DNA of 38,624 nucleotides, taken from positions 1 to 38,624 of the IMG/VR virus record IMGVR_UViG_3300007509_000019; one strand, 5' to 3'. The position numbers were made by a program, and so were the translations under genes. The notes under the pieces are model-generated. The model ran no database searches. It was not told the DNA's origin and was given only the letters and a program-made list of their open reading frames with translations. This document shows, piece by piece, positions 31,199 through 37,662 of the stretch (position 1 is the stretch's first letter; each line of letters begins with the position of its first letter). The stretch is from a virus.

Positions 31199-31487
31199 TC
31201 CATCTAATTATGTTTTTAATCGATTAAGTGAACTGTGTGGCAACTCGCCCACACACTATTTGATGGACGAAGAAACTAAAAACTACACATCGAAGCGCAT
31301 TCGTGAGTTAAAGGGAGAAATAGTCGAATGGGATATCCCCGACGACCGGGTGGCGAAATACTGCTCTCAGAGAATACGGGAATTAAGATTTGAATCACAT
31401 GTGAAAGAATTAAAACTATCCCTTGACAATCGCAAGCTGGGGTGCTACACTATAAACATAATGGGAGATACAGATGCAGATTACTAG
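31185..31487 (+). CDS. Small hypothetical protein
   Basis: The preferred start is TTG 31185 with GGAGAT 6-11 nt upstream (100 aa); ATG 31173 in the same frame would add four residues. It contains a repeated helix-like unit: YTSKRIRELKGE and YCSQRIRELRFE, spaced ~26 residues. No family is recognised. Its 3' end carries the promoter of the next gene (31423-31451) and overlaps that gene by 14 nt. Confidence 0.65.
   Translation: MKKYSPSNYVFNRLSELCGNSPTHYLMDEETKNYTSKRIRELKGEIVEWDIPDDRVAKYCSQRIRELRFESHVKELKLSLDNRKLGCYTINIMGDTDADY
31423..31451 (+). promoter_or_regulatory. Sigma-70-type promoter inside the end of the upstream gene (TTGACA, 17 bp, TACACT)
   Basis: TTGACA (31423-31428) and TACACT (31446-31451) with a 17-bp spacer lie within the last codons of the 31185 gene. 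The predicted leader (~16 nt) contains GGGAG before ATG 31474. Confidence 0.78.
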
Positions 31488-31812
31488 CTTTTCTGAACCA
31501 ACACTTTTTAAGAATTTTACTTGGACTCAAACTGCGATCAGAGAATGGGAGGAAGTCTGGCATTCTTTGTGGAAGATCGGTGTTATGTGGGAGTGGCAAA
31601 ATTCAGATAGGTATGCGCGCAAGCGCGGCGATATCTATAATTTGTTTGCCGTACATAACGATCCTGAGCGACTGGACATGGCGACACCTTTGCCCGGTCT
31701 CCACATAATTTCAGAGATGCATGAGTATTTGTTAGATCTCCCGACAGATGACCCCGCAGCCGACCATGCAACAAATCTTATCAGAAAGTGGATAAAGAAT
31801 CATGATGGATAG
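31474..31812 (+). CDS. Trp-rich hypothetical protein
   Basis: This 112-aa protein is unusually rich in Trp in its first half (FTWTQTAIREWEEVWHSLWKIGVMWEWQNSD), with helices following. No membrane segment or family is recognised. GGGAGATA supports the ATG. It overlaps the membrane protein gene by 11 nt. Confidence 0.7.
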   Translation: MQITSFSEPTLFKNFTWTQTAIREWEEVWHSLWKIGVMWEWQNSDRYARKRGDIYNLFAVHNDPERLDMATPLPGLHIISEMHEYLLDLPTDDPAADHATNLIRKWIKNHDG

Positions 31813-32050
31813 ACTTAAAAGATTTCTAAATGCCAGCGCCGAGGTCTTTGCGATGCTCTTGGTGCTTGCGGGAGGTATAGCATATATCGCGATGACCGGT
31901 CTGACACTGACTTTTGTCATTAATGAACTTAGGCTGGACACGTATATAGGAATAGGAACGGGAGTGGAGATTGTTATGTTGATCTTCCTGTTAGTTTGGG
32001 TCCCAGCGCTGGCACTCAGGGCAACGCGTTCCAGCTCTAAGCGAAGATAA
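31802..32050 (+). CDS. Small membrane protein with two predicted transmembrane helices
   Basis: This 82-aa protein has hydrophobic segments at ~16-40 (VFAMLLVLAGGIAYIAMTGLTLTFV) and ~52-73 (GTGVEIVMLIFLLVWVPALALRA), with a basic C-terminus (RSSSKRR). It could be a holin, an exclusion protein or an anchor; the sequence does not decide. It directly precedes the ParB/methylase/nuclease operon but has no shared promoter. Confidence 0.72.
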   Translation: MMDRLKRFLNASAEVFAMLLVLAGGIAYIAMTGLTLTFVINELRLDTYIGIGTGVEIVMLIFLLVWVPALALRATRSSSKRR

Positions 32051-32064
32051 GAGTATTTTTTCCC

Positions 32065-32092
32065 TTTACAAATGCAAAAGGGATGTTATAAT
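32065..32092 (+). promoter_or_regulatory. Promoter of the ParB-like/methylase/nuclease operon, with embedded inverted repeat
   Basis: TTTACA (32065-32070), 16 bp, and perfect TATAAT (32087-32092). TCCCTTT (32061-32067) and AAAGGGA (32077-32083) form a 7-bp inverted repeat over the -35 and spacer, a position suited to an operator. The leader is ~100 nt, far longer than others here, and includes GGCCA-T-TGGCC (32176-32186). Confidence 0.75.
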
Positions 32093-32129
32093 AAAGATAT
32101 CCGAAGTGGTCAAGGATTATAAAAAGACC

Positions 32130-32219
32130 ATGTTCCAAAAGTCCTCACCTGCTACGGCTACCGAGGCATTACAAAGGCCATTGGCCGACAAGGAGAAATT
32201 ATGGAACTTACTAGTTTAG
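32130..32219 (+). CDS. Possible 29-codon leader ORF overlapping the ParB-like gene start
   Basis: An ATG at 32130 opens 29 codons (starting MFQKSSPATATEAL) and stops at 32217-32219, 18 nt into the ParB-like gene. A ribosome site is weak (AAGGA 13 nt upstream). It could be a leader peptide coupling translation, or merely the open frame of the leader. Confidence 0.3.
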   Translation: MFQKSSPATATEALQRPLADKEKLWNLLV

Positions 32220-33274
32220 AGCAGACGCTCGCCGAAGACGGTTTTGATATGGGCGACCTCATCCGCCCGGGATTTAATGATAAGGGTACTATCGATCTAG
32301 ATGATTTTAACGCAGTACCAAAATCAACATTTAAAGATTGTGTATTTTCACATTATGAGTGGCTCGACTTAGAGACTTTAGACATCGAGTCTGAGGATTT
32401 TTTGAATGTAGGAATCCGCGAAGGCAGCGACTTTGAAGTGCGCTGCGATAGTTTTCGAGTATCTTTCAGGAATGATGGTTATATCATAACCGAAGAGCCC
32501 CCCTGCACCGACACCGATGGTGATATTATTGAGGGGCGTACTCGCTTAACCGCAGCCAAGCGTAATGGCGAGAAGTGGATGCCCGTAGCGGTGTATAGCC
32601 GCGCCGACAAATCCGTTCGGAATACTACAACGAATGGACTTAGGGCGAATATGAAGCGGCGCCCACAGTATGCTGCGACATTCGCTGATTTTGTGGCAGC
32701 AGGAGTTCACCTCATTAACAGCGGGGAACTGGAGAATACTGTGGAAGCTGTAGATGCGTGGCTTCTCAAGGACGTAGACATCAAGAAGTGTTTTGACAAC
32801 AGTATCAATGGAACAATAACGAAGATACGAAACGCTATTATGAAAAGAGCGTCTCAAGACGACTCCCTGATTCTTACGATGGATGCGGCAGCTTGCCACA
32901 AGTGGATTAAGAAAAATCTTGGACTGGACAAGAGTGAGTATGTTCTTGTCAACATGGCTGATAATGAAACCTATTCAGAGCGAGCTTGGAGACATGTCCG
33001 CGACATCATTAAGGACGACCGCGAACCAGCTCAGATTATTTATTACACAACTTCTATCTCGCCCACCGAAGCGCGGACATCCCTGAAGAAGTCCATGAAG
33101 TATTTGGAAGATTTGTATCTTGATTCGTGGGAAGTCGTGAATAGTCAACTACCAGAAGCTATCCAGATTAGTGCAACGAGTTATCGTCCCTATACATTCT
33201 TGGGAGCCATCCCTCAGATCGTTCAGCACCGTTCGTACGGCACTGCACGTTTGGTGAAGGTTGATAAGTACTGA
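32201..33274 (+). CDS. ParB/Srx-like protein, first gene of a methylase/nuclease operon
   Basis: This 357-aa protein has, at 109-132, IIEGRTRLTAAKRNGEKWMPVAVY. This matches the ParB-N/DGQHR-type motif (dGxxRlxAa...g...pv.vy), with E111 and R113/R115 at the active or nucleotide-binding positions. The remainder is helical with no clear ParB helix-turn-helix. CAAGGAG supports the ATG. The stop overlaps the methylase start by 1 nt (TGATG). ParB-like domains bind or hydrolyse CTP/ATP or cut DNA, and DndB-like ones modulate modification. Here it may guide or control the methylase and nuclease. No chromosome-partition partner (ParA) is visible. Confidence 0.75.
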   Translation: MELTSLEQTLAEDGFDMGDLIRPGFNDKGTIDLDDFNAVPKSTFKDCVFSHYEWLDLETLDIESEDFLNVGIREGSDFEVRCDSFRVSFRNDGYIITEEPPCTDTDGDIIEGRTRLTAAKRNGEKWMPVAVYSRADKSVRNTTTNGLRANMKRRPQYAATFADFVAAGVHLINSGELENTVEAVDAWLLKDVDIKKCFDNSINGTITKIRNAIMKRASQDDSLILTMDAAACHKWIKKNLGLDKSEYVLVNMADNETYSERAWRHVRDIIKDDREPAQIIYYTTSISPTEARTSLKKSMKYLEDLYLDSWEVVNSQLPEAIQISATSYRPYTFLGAIPQIVQHRSYGTARLVKVDKY

Positions 33275-34236
33275 TGCCCAAGACACCTTTGCGATATCCA
33301 GGCGGAAAGTTTCGCGCAGTCGAGACAATCATGCCTTACATCCGCAACCTAGATTGTGGGGAGCTTTGCTCCCCCTTTCTGGGGGGCGGTTCAATTGAAT
33401 TGAAGTGTGCAGAAGAGGGGATGACCGTTCATGGTTACGATCTATTTCAGCCACTCGTGTGGTTTTGGGAAGCGCTGCTTTCAAACCCTCAGAAATTGCT
33501 GGACCATATTGAAGGATATCGAGAGAATGTTCGTCACTATACATCGCCAGAGGTTTTTGCAACTGAATGGTCTAAGAAGTGCAGTGGCAAATGTTCGATG
33601 ACTAAAGATTCAAGCGAATATTGCAATAATCATAAGAAGTTGGATATTATCTGGAAGGATAAAATGCTCGGCGCCTCAAAAAAGAATTTTGAAATTGTAC
33701 GAGAGTTAACAAATAGTCGCACCGCTGTCACCGGACAAAATAAGCTTTTCGAAGCTGCAGCCCAATACTATATTGTTAATCGTACGAGTTTCTCGGGCGC
33801 CACCACATCAGGTGGTTGGTCATGGAAGGCCAGTTGGGCACGGCTCACACAAAGTACGCTAGATAATCTTATTAACTTTGAGATAGATAACTTTATAGTG
33901 AAGCGCGCGGACTTCAAGGATGCAATTGTTGCCCACCCTGATGCTGGTCTGTATCTTGATCCCCCTTATTGCCTTAATAAGGAAAAGAAGCCTGCACAAG
34001 GCGACCGAGAAACTCTATACGGTGCTGACGGCGATCATCATGGCGGTTTCGATCATATAGGTCTCAGCAATATCTTAAAGCAGCGTAGTGGATGGGTATT
34101 ATCTTATAATAATTGTGATTATATTAAAAATCTTTACAGTGGATATAAAATCATAGAGGCTGAATGGGCATACGGTATGAAAAATGTTGGTTCCCAAACT
34201 ATGGGTAAGTCATCTGAGCTGTTAATTATAGGGTAA
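33274..34236 (+). CDS. D12-class N6-adenine DNA methyltransferase (Dam type)
   Basis: This 320-aa enzyme methylates adenine in DNA using S-adenosylmethionine. It has PLRYPGGK (5-12), the SAM motif SPFLGGGSIELKC (33-45), VNRTSFSGATTSGGW (168-182) and the catalytic DPPY (229-232). An insert at ~100-120 carries C103, C107, C117 and H120, a possible zinc site not typical of Dam. TGATG and TAATG overlaps couple it to both neighbours. The target sequence cannot be read. It may protect phage DNA from the adjacent nuclease or from host enzymes. Confidence 0.92.
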   Translation: MPKTPLRYPGGKFRAVETIMPYIRNLDCGELCSPFLGGGSIELKCAEEGMTVHGYDLFQPLVWFWEALLSNPQKLLDHIEGYRENVRHYTSPEVFATEWSKKCSGKCSMTKDSSEYCNNHKKLDIIWKDKMLGASKKNFEIVRELTNSRTAVTGQNKLFEAAAQYYIVNRTSFSGATTSGGWSWKASWARLTQSTLDNLINFEIDNFIVKRADFKDAIVAHPDAGLYLDPPYCLNKEKKPAQGDRETLYGADGDHHGGFDHIGLSNILKQRSGWVLSYNNCDYIKNLYSGYKIIEAEWAYGMKNVGSQTMGKSSELLIIG

Positions 34237-35246
34237 TGAAGATGAAAGCGATTGATCCAAAGTTGACCGGCGCAGAGAGATCCGCAGTAATTCTTGCTCA
34301 GCTCCGCGAAGCTGTAGACGTTCCAAAAGACGCGGCTTATAAACAAGGGGCAGAAACCATACACTTCACAAACTTTGGAAGTCTCGAAGATCGTCATATT
34401 ATAATTGAGGCGATGATACGTAGAGGACTAGCATCGAAGGGAAGGACAAAGCGTTATGGGATGTATGACCATGCTGTAACCAACTTTTATATTCTGCGTA
34501 AAAGTGGAAAGAAGAAGTTTATTTCTATTACTCTCAACCATGGCGGTACAACTCCTGCAAAGCACGGACTAGCCGCCGAGAAGGAGGCGGCAGACGCCAT
34601 GACTAAGTTTTTTGCTAGTAATGATTTGAGCACGGAGTATACAGCAGAGGCATCCGGCGGGAATGGACATGGTAAAGATGTAAAAATTAAAAATCCCCAG
34701 ACAGGACACGTGGTGCGCTCCTATGAAATCAAAGCCAGTGATGGTTCGCGTACGGACTATGGACAATGTGTGCTCTCGTACGATTTGCAGACAGGGTGGA
34801 TACAGGAAACCGGGCAAGAAAATGAGGCTCTCAAGTCCGCTTTCGCGATACTTCAGCCCAAGTTAAATGCTGCTGTGCGCCCCGACCAAGCACCAGTAGG
34901 ACCAAGGTTTGACGACAATGGCGCCGCTCTGTTTTGGCATTCCTACATGCCCGATAGAACTAACAGTGTTAGCGGCGATGTAGTAAGCGTAAAAATCCCG
35001 CCCCAACTTATTGAAGACTATTATGCTGCCAAAGGAAATGATTACATCATTGTTGGAGACAACGTTTATTCTTTGGGAGGACCAAAGTTGTCGTCTCTAT
35101 CCTCAGCGATACAGGATGCAACTGCTCTCTTTAGAATCAAATATCATGGTCCCAAATATTCTTATACGCTAGCCTTACGAGCCAACTTCAAGGAAACTTC
35201 ACACACAGACTTTAACAGTGCGATGAAGATAATATATCTAACTTAG
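34236..35246 (+). CDS. PD-(D/E)XK-like nuclease, candidate restriction endonuclease
   Basis: In this 336-aa protein the core fits a PD-(D/E)XK fold: helix GLAAEKEAADAMTKFF (E115/E117), then GKDVKI (D148), a 14-residue gap, YEIKAS (E164, K166) and DYGQCVL (Q177). The N-terminal ~100 residues hold a winged-helix-like FTNFGSLEDRHIIIEAMIRRGLASKGR. The C-terminal part is beta-rich. It is coupled by TAATG to the adenine methylase, the arrangement of type II restriction-modification. A DNA-repair or virion nuclease is the alternative. No overall family is recognised. Confidence 0.7.
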   Translation: MKMKAIDPKLTGAERSAVILAQLREAVDVPKDAAYKQGAETIHFTNFGSLEDRHIIIEAMIRRGLASKGRTKRYGMYDHAVTNFYILRKSGKKKFISITLNHGGTTPAKHGLAAEKEAADAMTKFFASNDLSTEYTAEASGGNGHGKDVKIKNPQTGHVVRSYEIKASDGSRTDYGQCVLSYDLQTGWIQETGQENEALKSAFAILQPKLNAAVRPDQAPVGPRFDDNGAALFWHSYMPDRTNSVSGDVVSVKIPPQLIEDYYAAKGNDYIIVGDNVYSLGGPKLSSLSSAIQDATALFRIKYHGPKYSYTLALRANFKETSHTDFNSAMKIIYLT

Positions 35247-35257
35247 ATATTTCTTTG

Positions 35258-35286
35258 TTGACAGGCGCCTCCGTATATGCTATGCT
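35258..35286 (+). promoter_or_regulatory. Sigma-70-type promoter for the tRNA cluster (TTGACA, 17 bp, TATGCT)
   Basis: TTGACA (35258-35263) and TATGCT (35281-35286), 17 bp apart, lie 12 nt after the nuclease stop. The expected start (~35293) precedes tRNA-Lys by ~17 nt. All four tRNAs and the small genes between them lie downstream on the same strand. Confidence 0.85.
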
Positions 35287-35309
35287 GTAAGCACAATGGA
35301 GAAGTTCAG

Positions 35310-35385
35310 GGGCCGTTAGCTCAACAGGCAGAGCAAAAGACTTTTAATCTTTAGGTTCAGGGTTCGAGTCCCTGACGGCTCACCA
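35310..35385 (+). tRNA. tRNA-Lys (anticodon UUU)
   Basis: A 76-nt cloverleaf: acceptor GGGCCGT/ACGGCTC (one G-U), D arm GCTC...GAGC, anticodon arm AAAGA-CTTTTAA-TCTTT with UUU, and T arm CAGGGTTCGAGTCCCTG. CCA is encoded. It reads AAA/AAG, frequent in these genes. Confidence 0.95.
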
Positions 35386-35393
35386 AAAATAAT

Positions 35394-35483
35394 ATGATTA
35401 TGAACGTAGTATACTTAACAAGCATAGGGGGAACAGCCGCCATGATAGGTTGGATTATCTGTCGCCCCATGAGAAACAAATGA
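35394..35483 (+). CDS. 29-aa membrane peptide between tRNAs, first of a coupled pair
   Basis: This short ORF begins ATGATTATG and encodes a single hydrophobic stretch (VVYLTSIGGTAAMIGWIIC) with a basic end (RPMRNK). It has no good ribosome site. Its stop overlaps the next start (ATGA), the same coupling as real genes here. It may be a toxin-like or lysis-accessory peptide, or fortuitous. Confidence 0.4.
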   Translation: MIMNVVYLTSIGGTAAMIGWIICRPMRNK

Positions 35484-35569
35484 TTAGTATTATTGAAATT
35501 ATTGGACTTATGTTGTGCGTGACAGGGACTGCTGCGTATGTTTATTATCAATTGCAGATCGACAGCTAG
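35480..35569 (+). CDS. 29-aa membrane peptide between tRNAs, second of a coupled pair
   Basis: ATG 35480 overlaps the previous stop. One transmembrane segment (IIEIIGLMLCVTGTAAYVYY) is followed by a short polar tail (QLQIDS). It ends 8 nt before tRNA-Leu. Two equal-length, coupled, hydrophobic ORFs are less likely by chance than one. The function is unknown. Confidence 0.42.
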   Translation: MISIIEIIGLMLCVTGTAAYVYYQLQIDS

Positions 35570-35577
35570 AAATGAAT

Positions 35578-35663
35578 GGCGCGGTGGTGGAATCGGTATA
35601 CACAGCAGACTTAAAATCTGCCGGTCTTAGACCTTGCGGGTTCGAGTCCCGCCCGCGCTACCA
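35578..35663 (+). tRNA. tRNA-Leu (anticodon UAA)
   Basis: An 86-nt class II tRNA with a long variable arm (CGGTCTTAGACCT): acceptor GGCGCGG/CCGCGCT (one G-U), D arm GGTGGAATCGGTATACAC, anticodon arm GCAGA-CTTAAAA-TCTGC (UAA), and T arm GCGGGTTCGAGTCCCGC. CCA is encoded. It reads UUA/UUG. Confidence 0.95.
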
Positions 35664-35669
35664 AATATT

Positions 35670-35864
35670 ATGAAAGATTATAAACCACACATTACGATGC
35701 TTAAAGTTGAGATAAAAAATGGGGACGAGAGTGTCCTGACGGTAGATCTCAGTGACGACTTCGTACAATGGTTTAAAGTAACTCACAATTTGAAACGATG
35801 GGCACCCAAGCAGTTTAAGAACTGGCTCATCAAAGTATTACAAGGTGACACAAGAAAGAGTTAG
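35670..35864 (+). CDS. Small hypothetical protein after tRNA-Leu
   Basis: ATG 35670 gives 64 aa (KDYKPHITMLKVEIKNGDES...). The frame also runs back into tRNA-Leu, so upstream starts are rejected. Strands are followed by FVQWFKVTHNLKRWAPKQFKNWLIKVLQ, a basic helical end. No ribosome site is clear; Met at 35697 is an alternative. No family is recognised. Confidence 0.5.
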   Translation: MKDYKPHITMLKVEIKNGDESVLTVDLSDDFVQWFKVTHNLKRWAPKQFKNWLIKVLQGDTRKS

Positions 35865-35912
35865 CCGGTGCTTACGAACCTAGGAGAATACTCACAATGA
35901 CTTACGCCCGAT

Positions 35913-35989
35913 GGGACAGTAACTCAGTAGGTCAGAGTAGCGTTCTTATAAAGCGCCGGTCCCGGGTTCAAGTCCCGGCTGTCCCACCA
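35913..35989 (+). tRNA. tRNA-Ile (anticodon UAU, reads AUA)
   Basis: A 77-nt cloverleaf: acceptor GGGACAG/CTGTCCC, D arm ACTC...GAGT, anticodon arm GCGTT-CTTATAA-AGCGC (UAU), and T arm CCGGGTTCAAGTCCCGG. CCA is encoded. A UAU anticodon reads the rare AUA codon directly, without lysidine modification of a CAU anticodon. Confidence 0.93.
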
Positions 35990-35990
35990 A

Positions 35991-36065
35991 TGCGGTGTAG
36001 CTCAATGGTAGAGCATCCGGCTGTTAACCGGACGGTTGCTGGTTCGAGCCCAGCCGCCGCAGCCA
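35991..36065 (+). tRNA. tRNA-Asn (anticodon GUU)
   Basis: A 75-nt cloverleaf one base after tRNA-Ile: acceptor TGCGGTG/CGCCGCA (first pair U-A, one G-U), D arm GCTC...GAGC, anticodon arm TCCGG-CTGTTAA-CCGGA (GUU), T arm GCTGGTTCGAGCCCAGC, discriminator G, CCA encoded. Confidence 0.94.
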
Positions 36066-36084
36066 CTTTACAGGAAAGAGAGAA

Positions 36085-36393
36085 ATGAGAAGACCTTTTA
36101 TAAATGAAGCAGTAGTTTGCGCGGATGGATTTAGAATGTCCGTTCAGGGCAACGAAAGTGCATACTGCGAACCACGCCTAAATAATCAAAAGAAGTATAA
36201 TCTGGTGGAAGTGGGCTACCCCTCCGAAGAAGAGGCCCTCATTATGCCGTGGGCTGAACACCCGGCTCAGCCTACTGATACGGTTTATGGCTATGTTCCT
36301 GTGGGCGTGGTTACAAATGTTATTGTAAAACACGGCGGAATGGTAAGCGGCCAAGTCCCGCCGGGCGTTATTCCGGTACGGCCCAATGATTAG
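36085..36393 (+). CDS. Conserved small phage protein of unknown function
   Basis: This 102-aa protein has CADGFRMSVQGNESAYCEPR, then YNLVEVGYPSEEEALIMPWAE and TDTVYGYVPVGVVTNVIVKHGGMVSGQVPPG. The block order resembles a small family I know from large marine phages, function unknown. AGGAAAGAG precedes ATG 36085, 20 nt after tRNA-Asn. Its end overlaps the lipoprotein gene by 8 nt. Confidence 0.78.
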   Translation: MRRPFINEAVVCADGFRMSVQGNESAYCEPRLNNQKKYNLVEVGYPSEEEALIMPWAEHPAQPTDTVYGYVPVGVVTNVIVKHGGMVSGQVPPGVIPVRPND

Positions 36394-36775
36394 AAATCTT
36401 TTCATCTTCTGTTTGTTTATAATGACAGGTTGTGTTCTTTATGTAGAGGATAGCGGCATTTCGTCACACACAACTTCAGGCTACGGCGATGTGTGGCTTG
36501 AATTGCCATTTATTAGCTGCCAATACGATGCTTATTGGGATGTTTCGGATTGGATATTTGAAATTTATGCGGACTCCAATCACGGCCCCTATGAGGTGAT
36601 GGAAGTGGGTTTTTACATTAACAATTATGATTATCAACACATGGATTACGTGGGGAACGGCTTGTGGTATCGAAATATTGTAAGCACTTATTACGATTGT
36701 GATAGATACTATCATTTTGATTTTGTCGCCGCCGACTATGACGGATTTGAAGGGTATTATATTTATGAGTGGTAA
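36386..36775 (+). CDS. Aromatic-rich lipoprotein
   Basis: This 129-aa protein has a lipoprotein signal (LFIFCLFIMTGC, Cys16). The mature part is acidic and very rich in Tyr, Trp and Phe (DYQHMDYVGNGLWYRNIVSTYYDCDRYYHFDF), predicting a small beta-sandwich. It is the fourth lipoprotein in the window. The surface role is unknown. It overlaps both neighbours. Confidence 0.75.
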   Translation: MIRNLFIFCLFIMTGCVLYVEDSGISSHTTSGYGDVWLELPFISCQYDAYWDVSDWIFEIYADSNHGPYEVMEVGFYINNYDYQHMDYVGNGLWYRNIVSTYYDCDRYYHFDFVAADYDGFEGYYIYEW

Positions 36776-37037
36776 GAAATCTAATTTTAAGTTTCAGCTA
36801 GGGGATTTGGTCGTGCCAACTGTCGCGAAAGAGATGGGTCCCGACAAGGGCCCGAGCAAAGTTACCGGATTGCAATTGAATGGCTATGTAATAATAGAGC
36901 CCATTGGCACCGCGTGTAGACTTCTAGTGGAGGCTAAAGATTATGAGAAATTTGAAGGAGAAGTTGGTGAGCTTAATGACCAAAATACTCCGATACCTTC
37001 CTGGTGGGGAACTGCACCGCTGCTATCACAGAAGTAA
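36765..37037 (+). CDS. Small GDLV/SH3-like protein
   Basis: Starting at ATG 36765, inside the end of the lipoprotein gene, this 90-aa protein reads NFKFQLGDLVVPTVAKEMGPDKGPSKVTGLQLNGYVIIEPIG. It follows the family strand pattern, then has a polar end with SWWGTAPLL. The internal ATG is chosen because GDLV should lie within ~10 residues of the start. Confidence 0.72.
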   Translation: MSGKKSNFKFQLGDLVVPTVAKEMGPDKGPSKVTGLQLNGYVIIEPIGTACRLLVEAKDYEKFEGEVGELNDQNTPIPSWWGTAPLLSQK

Positions 37038-37131
37038 CCAGTCCACCAGATGTATAAATCGCCTTAATCACTGGGGCAAATGTGAGGATGCGTGGAGATT
37101 CAAGTGGAAATCTCAGCCCCCCAAGCTCTAA
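36976..37131 (+). CDS. Small Cys/His-rich protein
   Basis: This 51-aa protein (ATG 36976; ATG 36943 in frame would add 11 residues) has a compact GELHRCYHRSNQSTRCINRLNHWGKCEDAW. The C-x8-C-x8-C spacing with interleaved His suggests one zinc site, like small phage 'C.N..NH.G.C' proteins. It overlaps the previous gene by more than 60 nt, so support is moderate. Confidence 0.5.
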   Translation: MTKILRYLPGGELHRCYHRSNQSTRCINRLNHWGKCEDAWRFKWKSQPPKL

Positions 37132-37145
37132 AAATAAAAAAACCT

Positions 37146-37174
37146 TTGACTTCTTTGCGCCTCTGTGCTACGCT
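37146..37174 (+). promoter_or_regulatory. Sigma-70-type promoter with ATG at the predicted start site (TTGACT, 17 bp, TACGCT)
   Basis: TTGACT (37146-37151) and TACGCT (37169-37174), 17 bp apart. Six bases later ATGATGATG begins at 37181, the expected first transcribed base. The spacing is identical to that at 4422-4429 and 38134-38141. Confidence 0.78.
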
Positions 37175-37180
37175 GTAAGC

Positions 37181-37384
37181 ATGATGATGGTAGGAGATTT
37201 GGTGCGCTTGGTAGCGCCCGAGGACAAGTTCCACGATGCAAAGGGTATCGTTGTCCGGTGTGTTCACGGGCCTACCTATAAGCAGGGACTTCACTATGAG
37301 GTTCAGACCTTCGATGGGCACACTATCATCGCCTTGGACTCTGAGTTGGAACTGCTTGAAAATGAAGTGGAAATCCCGAGTTAA
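37181..37384 (+). CDS. Small GDLV/SH3-like protein, probably leaderless
   Basis: This 67-aa protein begins MMMVGDLVRLVAPEDKFHDAKGIVVRCVHG...YEVQTFDGHTIIAL, and GDLV directly follows the Met run. An in-frame GTG at 37202 has AGGAG before it, but using it would remove the conserved GDLV. So one of the ATGs at 37181-37187 is the likely start, with no room for a ribosome site. It overlaps the next small gene. Confidence 0.78.
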   Translation: MMMVGDLVRLVAPEDKFHDAKGIVVRCVHGPTYKQGLHYEVQTFDGHTIIALDSELELLENEVEIPS

Positions 37385-37484
37385 GAAAATCGGCACAGAA
37401 GCGGTGGAAATAGGGCTCGCTCTTTTCTGTATCGCAATCCTTAAATACGAAGACTTTATCAGGAAAAGAAATGAAAATCGGTGA
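37362..37484 (+). CDS. 40-aa single-span membrane protein
   Basis: ATG 37362 opens a 40-aa protein: a basic start (KWKSRVKKIG), one hydrophobic segment (AVEIGLALFCIAILKY) and a basic end (FIRKRNENR). It overlaps its neighbours by 23 and 14 nt, like other genes in the block. It may be an anchor or regulator peptide. Confidence 0.5.
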   Translation: MKWKSRVKKIGTEAVEIGLALFCIAILKYEDFIRKRNENR

Positions 37485-37662
37485 CTTGGTAAGACACTCA
37501 TGGTCGCTCGGCATCACCGTGCGTAAGTTGCAATATGAAACAGACGACGACAACGTTCTAAATTGGGACGGCGCAGCCGCTTGGTGGGTTCAGTTTACAA
37601 ATGACGAAAGCCCTACCTGGGCCTACGAAGAAGAACTAACCCTAGTAACAAAAGGAAACTAA
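37471..37662 (+). CDS. Small GDLV/SH3-like protein
   Basis: This 63-aa protein, MKIGDLVRHSWSLGITVRKLQYETD...AWWVQFTNDESPTWAYEEELTLV, is the most compact member. It gives the bare pattern: GDLV start, short barrel strands and an 'EEELTLV' last strand. AGGAAAAG precedes ATG 37471. Confidence 0.8.
   Translation: MKIGDLVRHSWSLGITVRKLQYETDDDNVLNWDGAAAWWVQFTNDESPTWAYEEELTLVTKGN

Noticed and set aside
35897-36088. ORF with a nice ribosome site (AGGAGAATA) running through two tRNAs
   Set aside because: Most of the frame is tRNA-Ile and tRNA-Asn sequence (e.g. RVQVPAVPP, AGSSPAAAA are T-arm translations). The tRNAs are certain.
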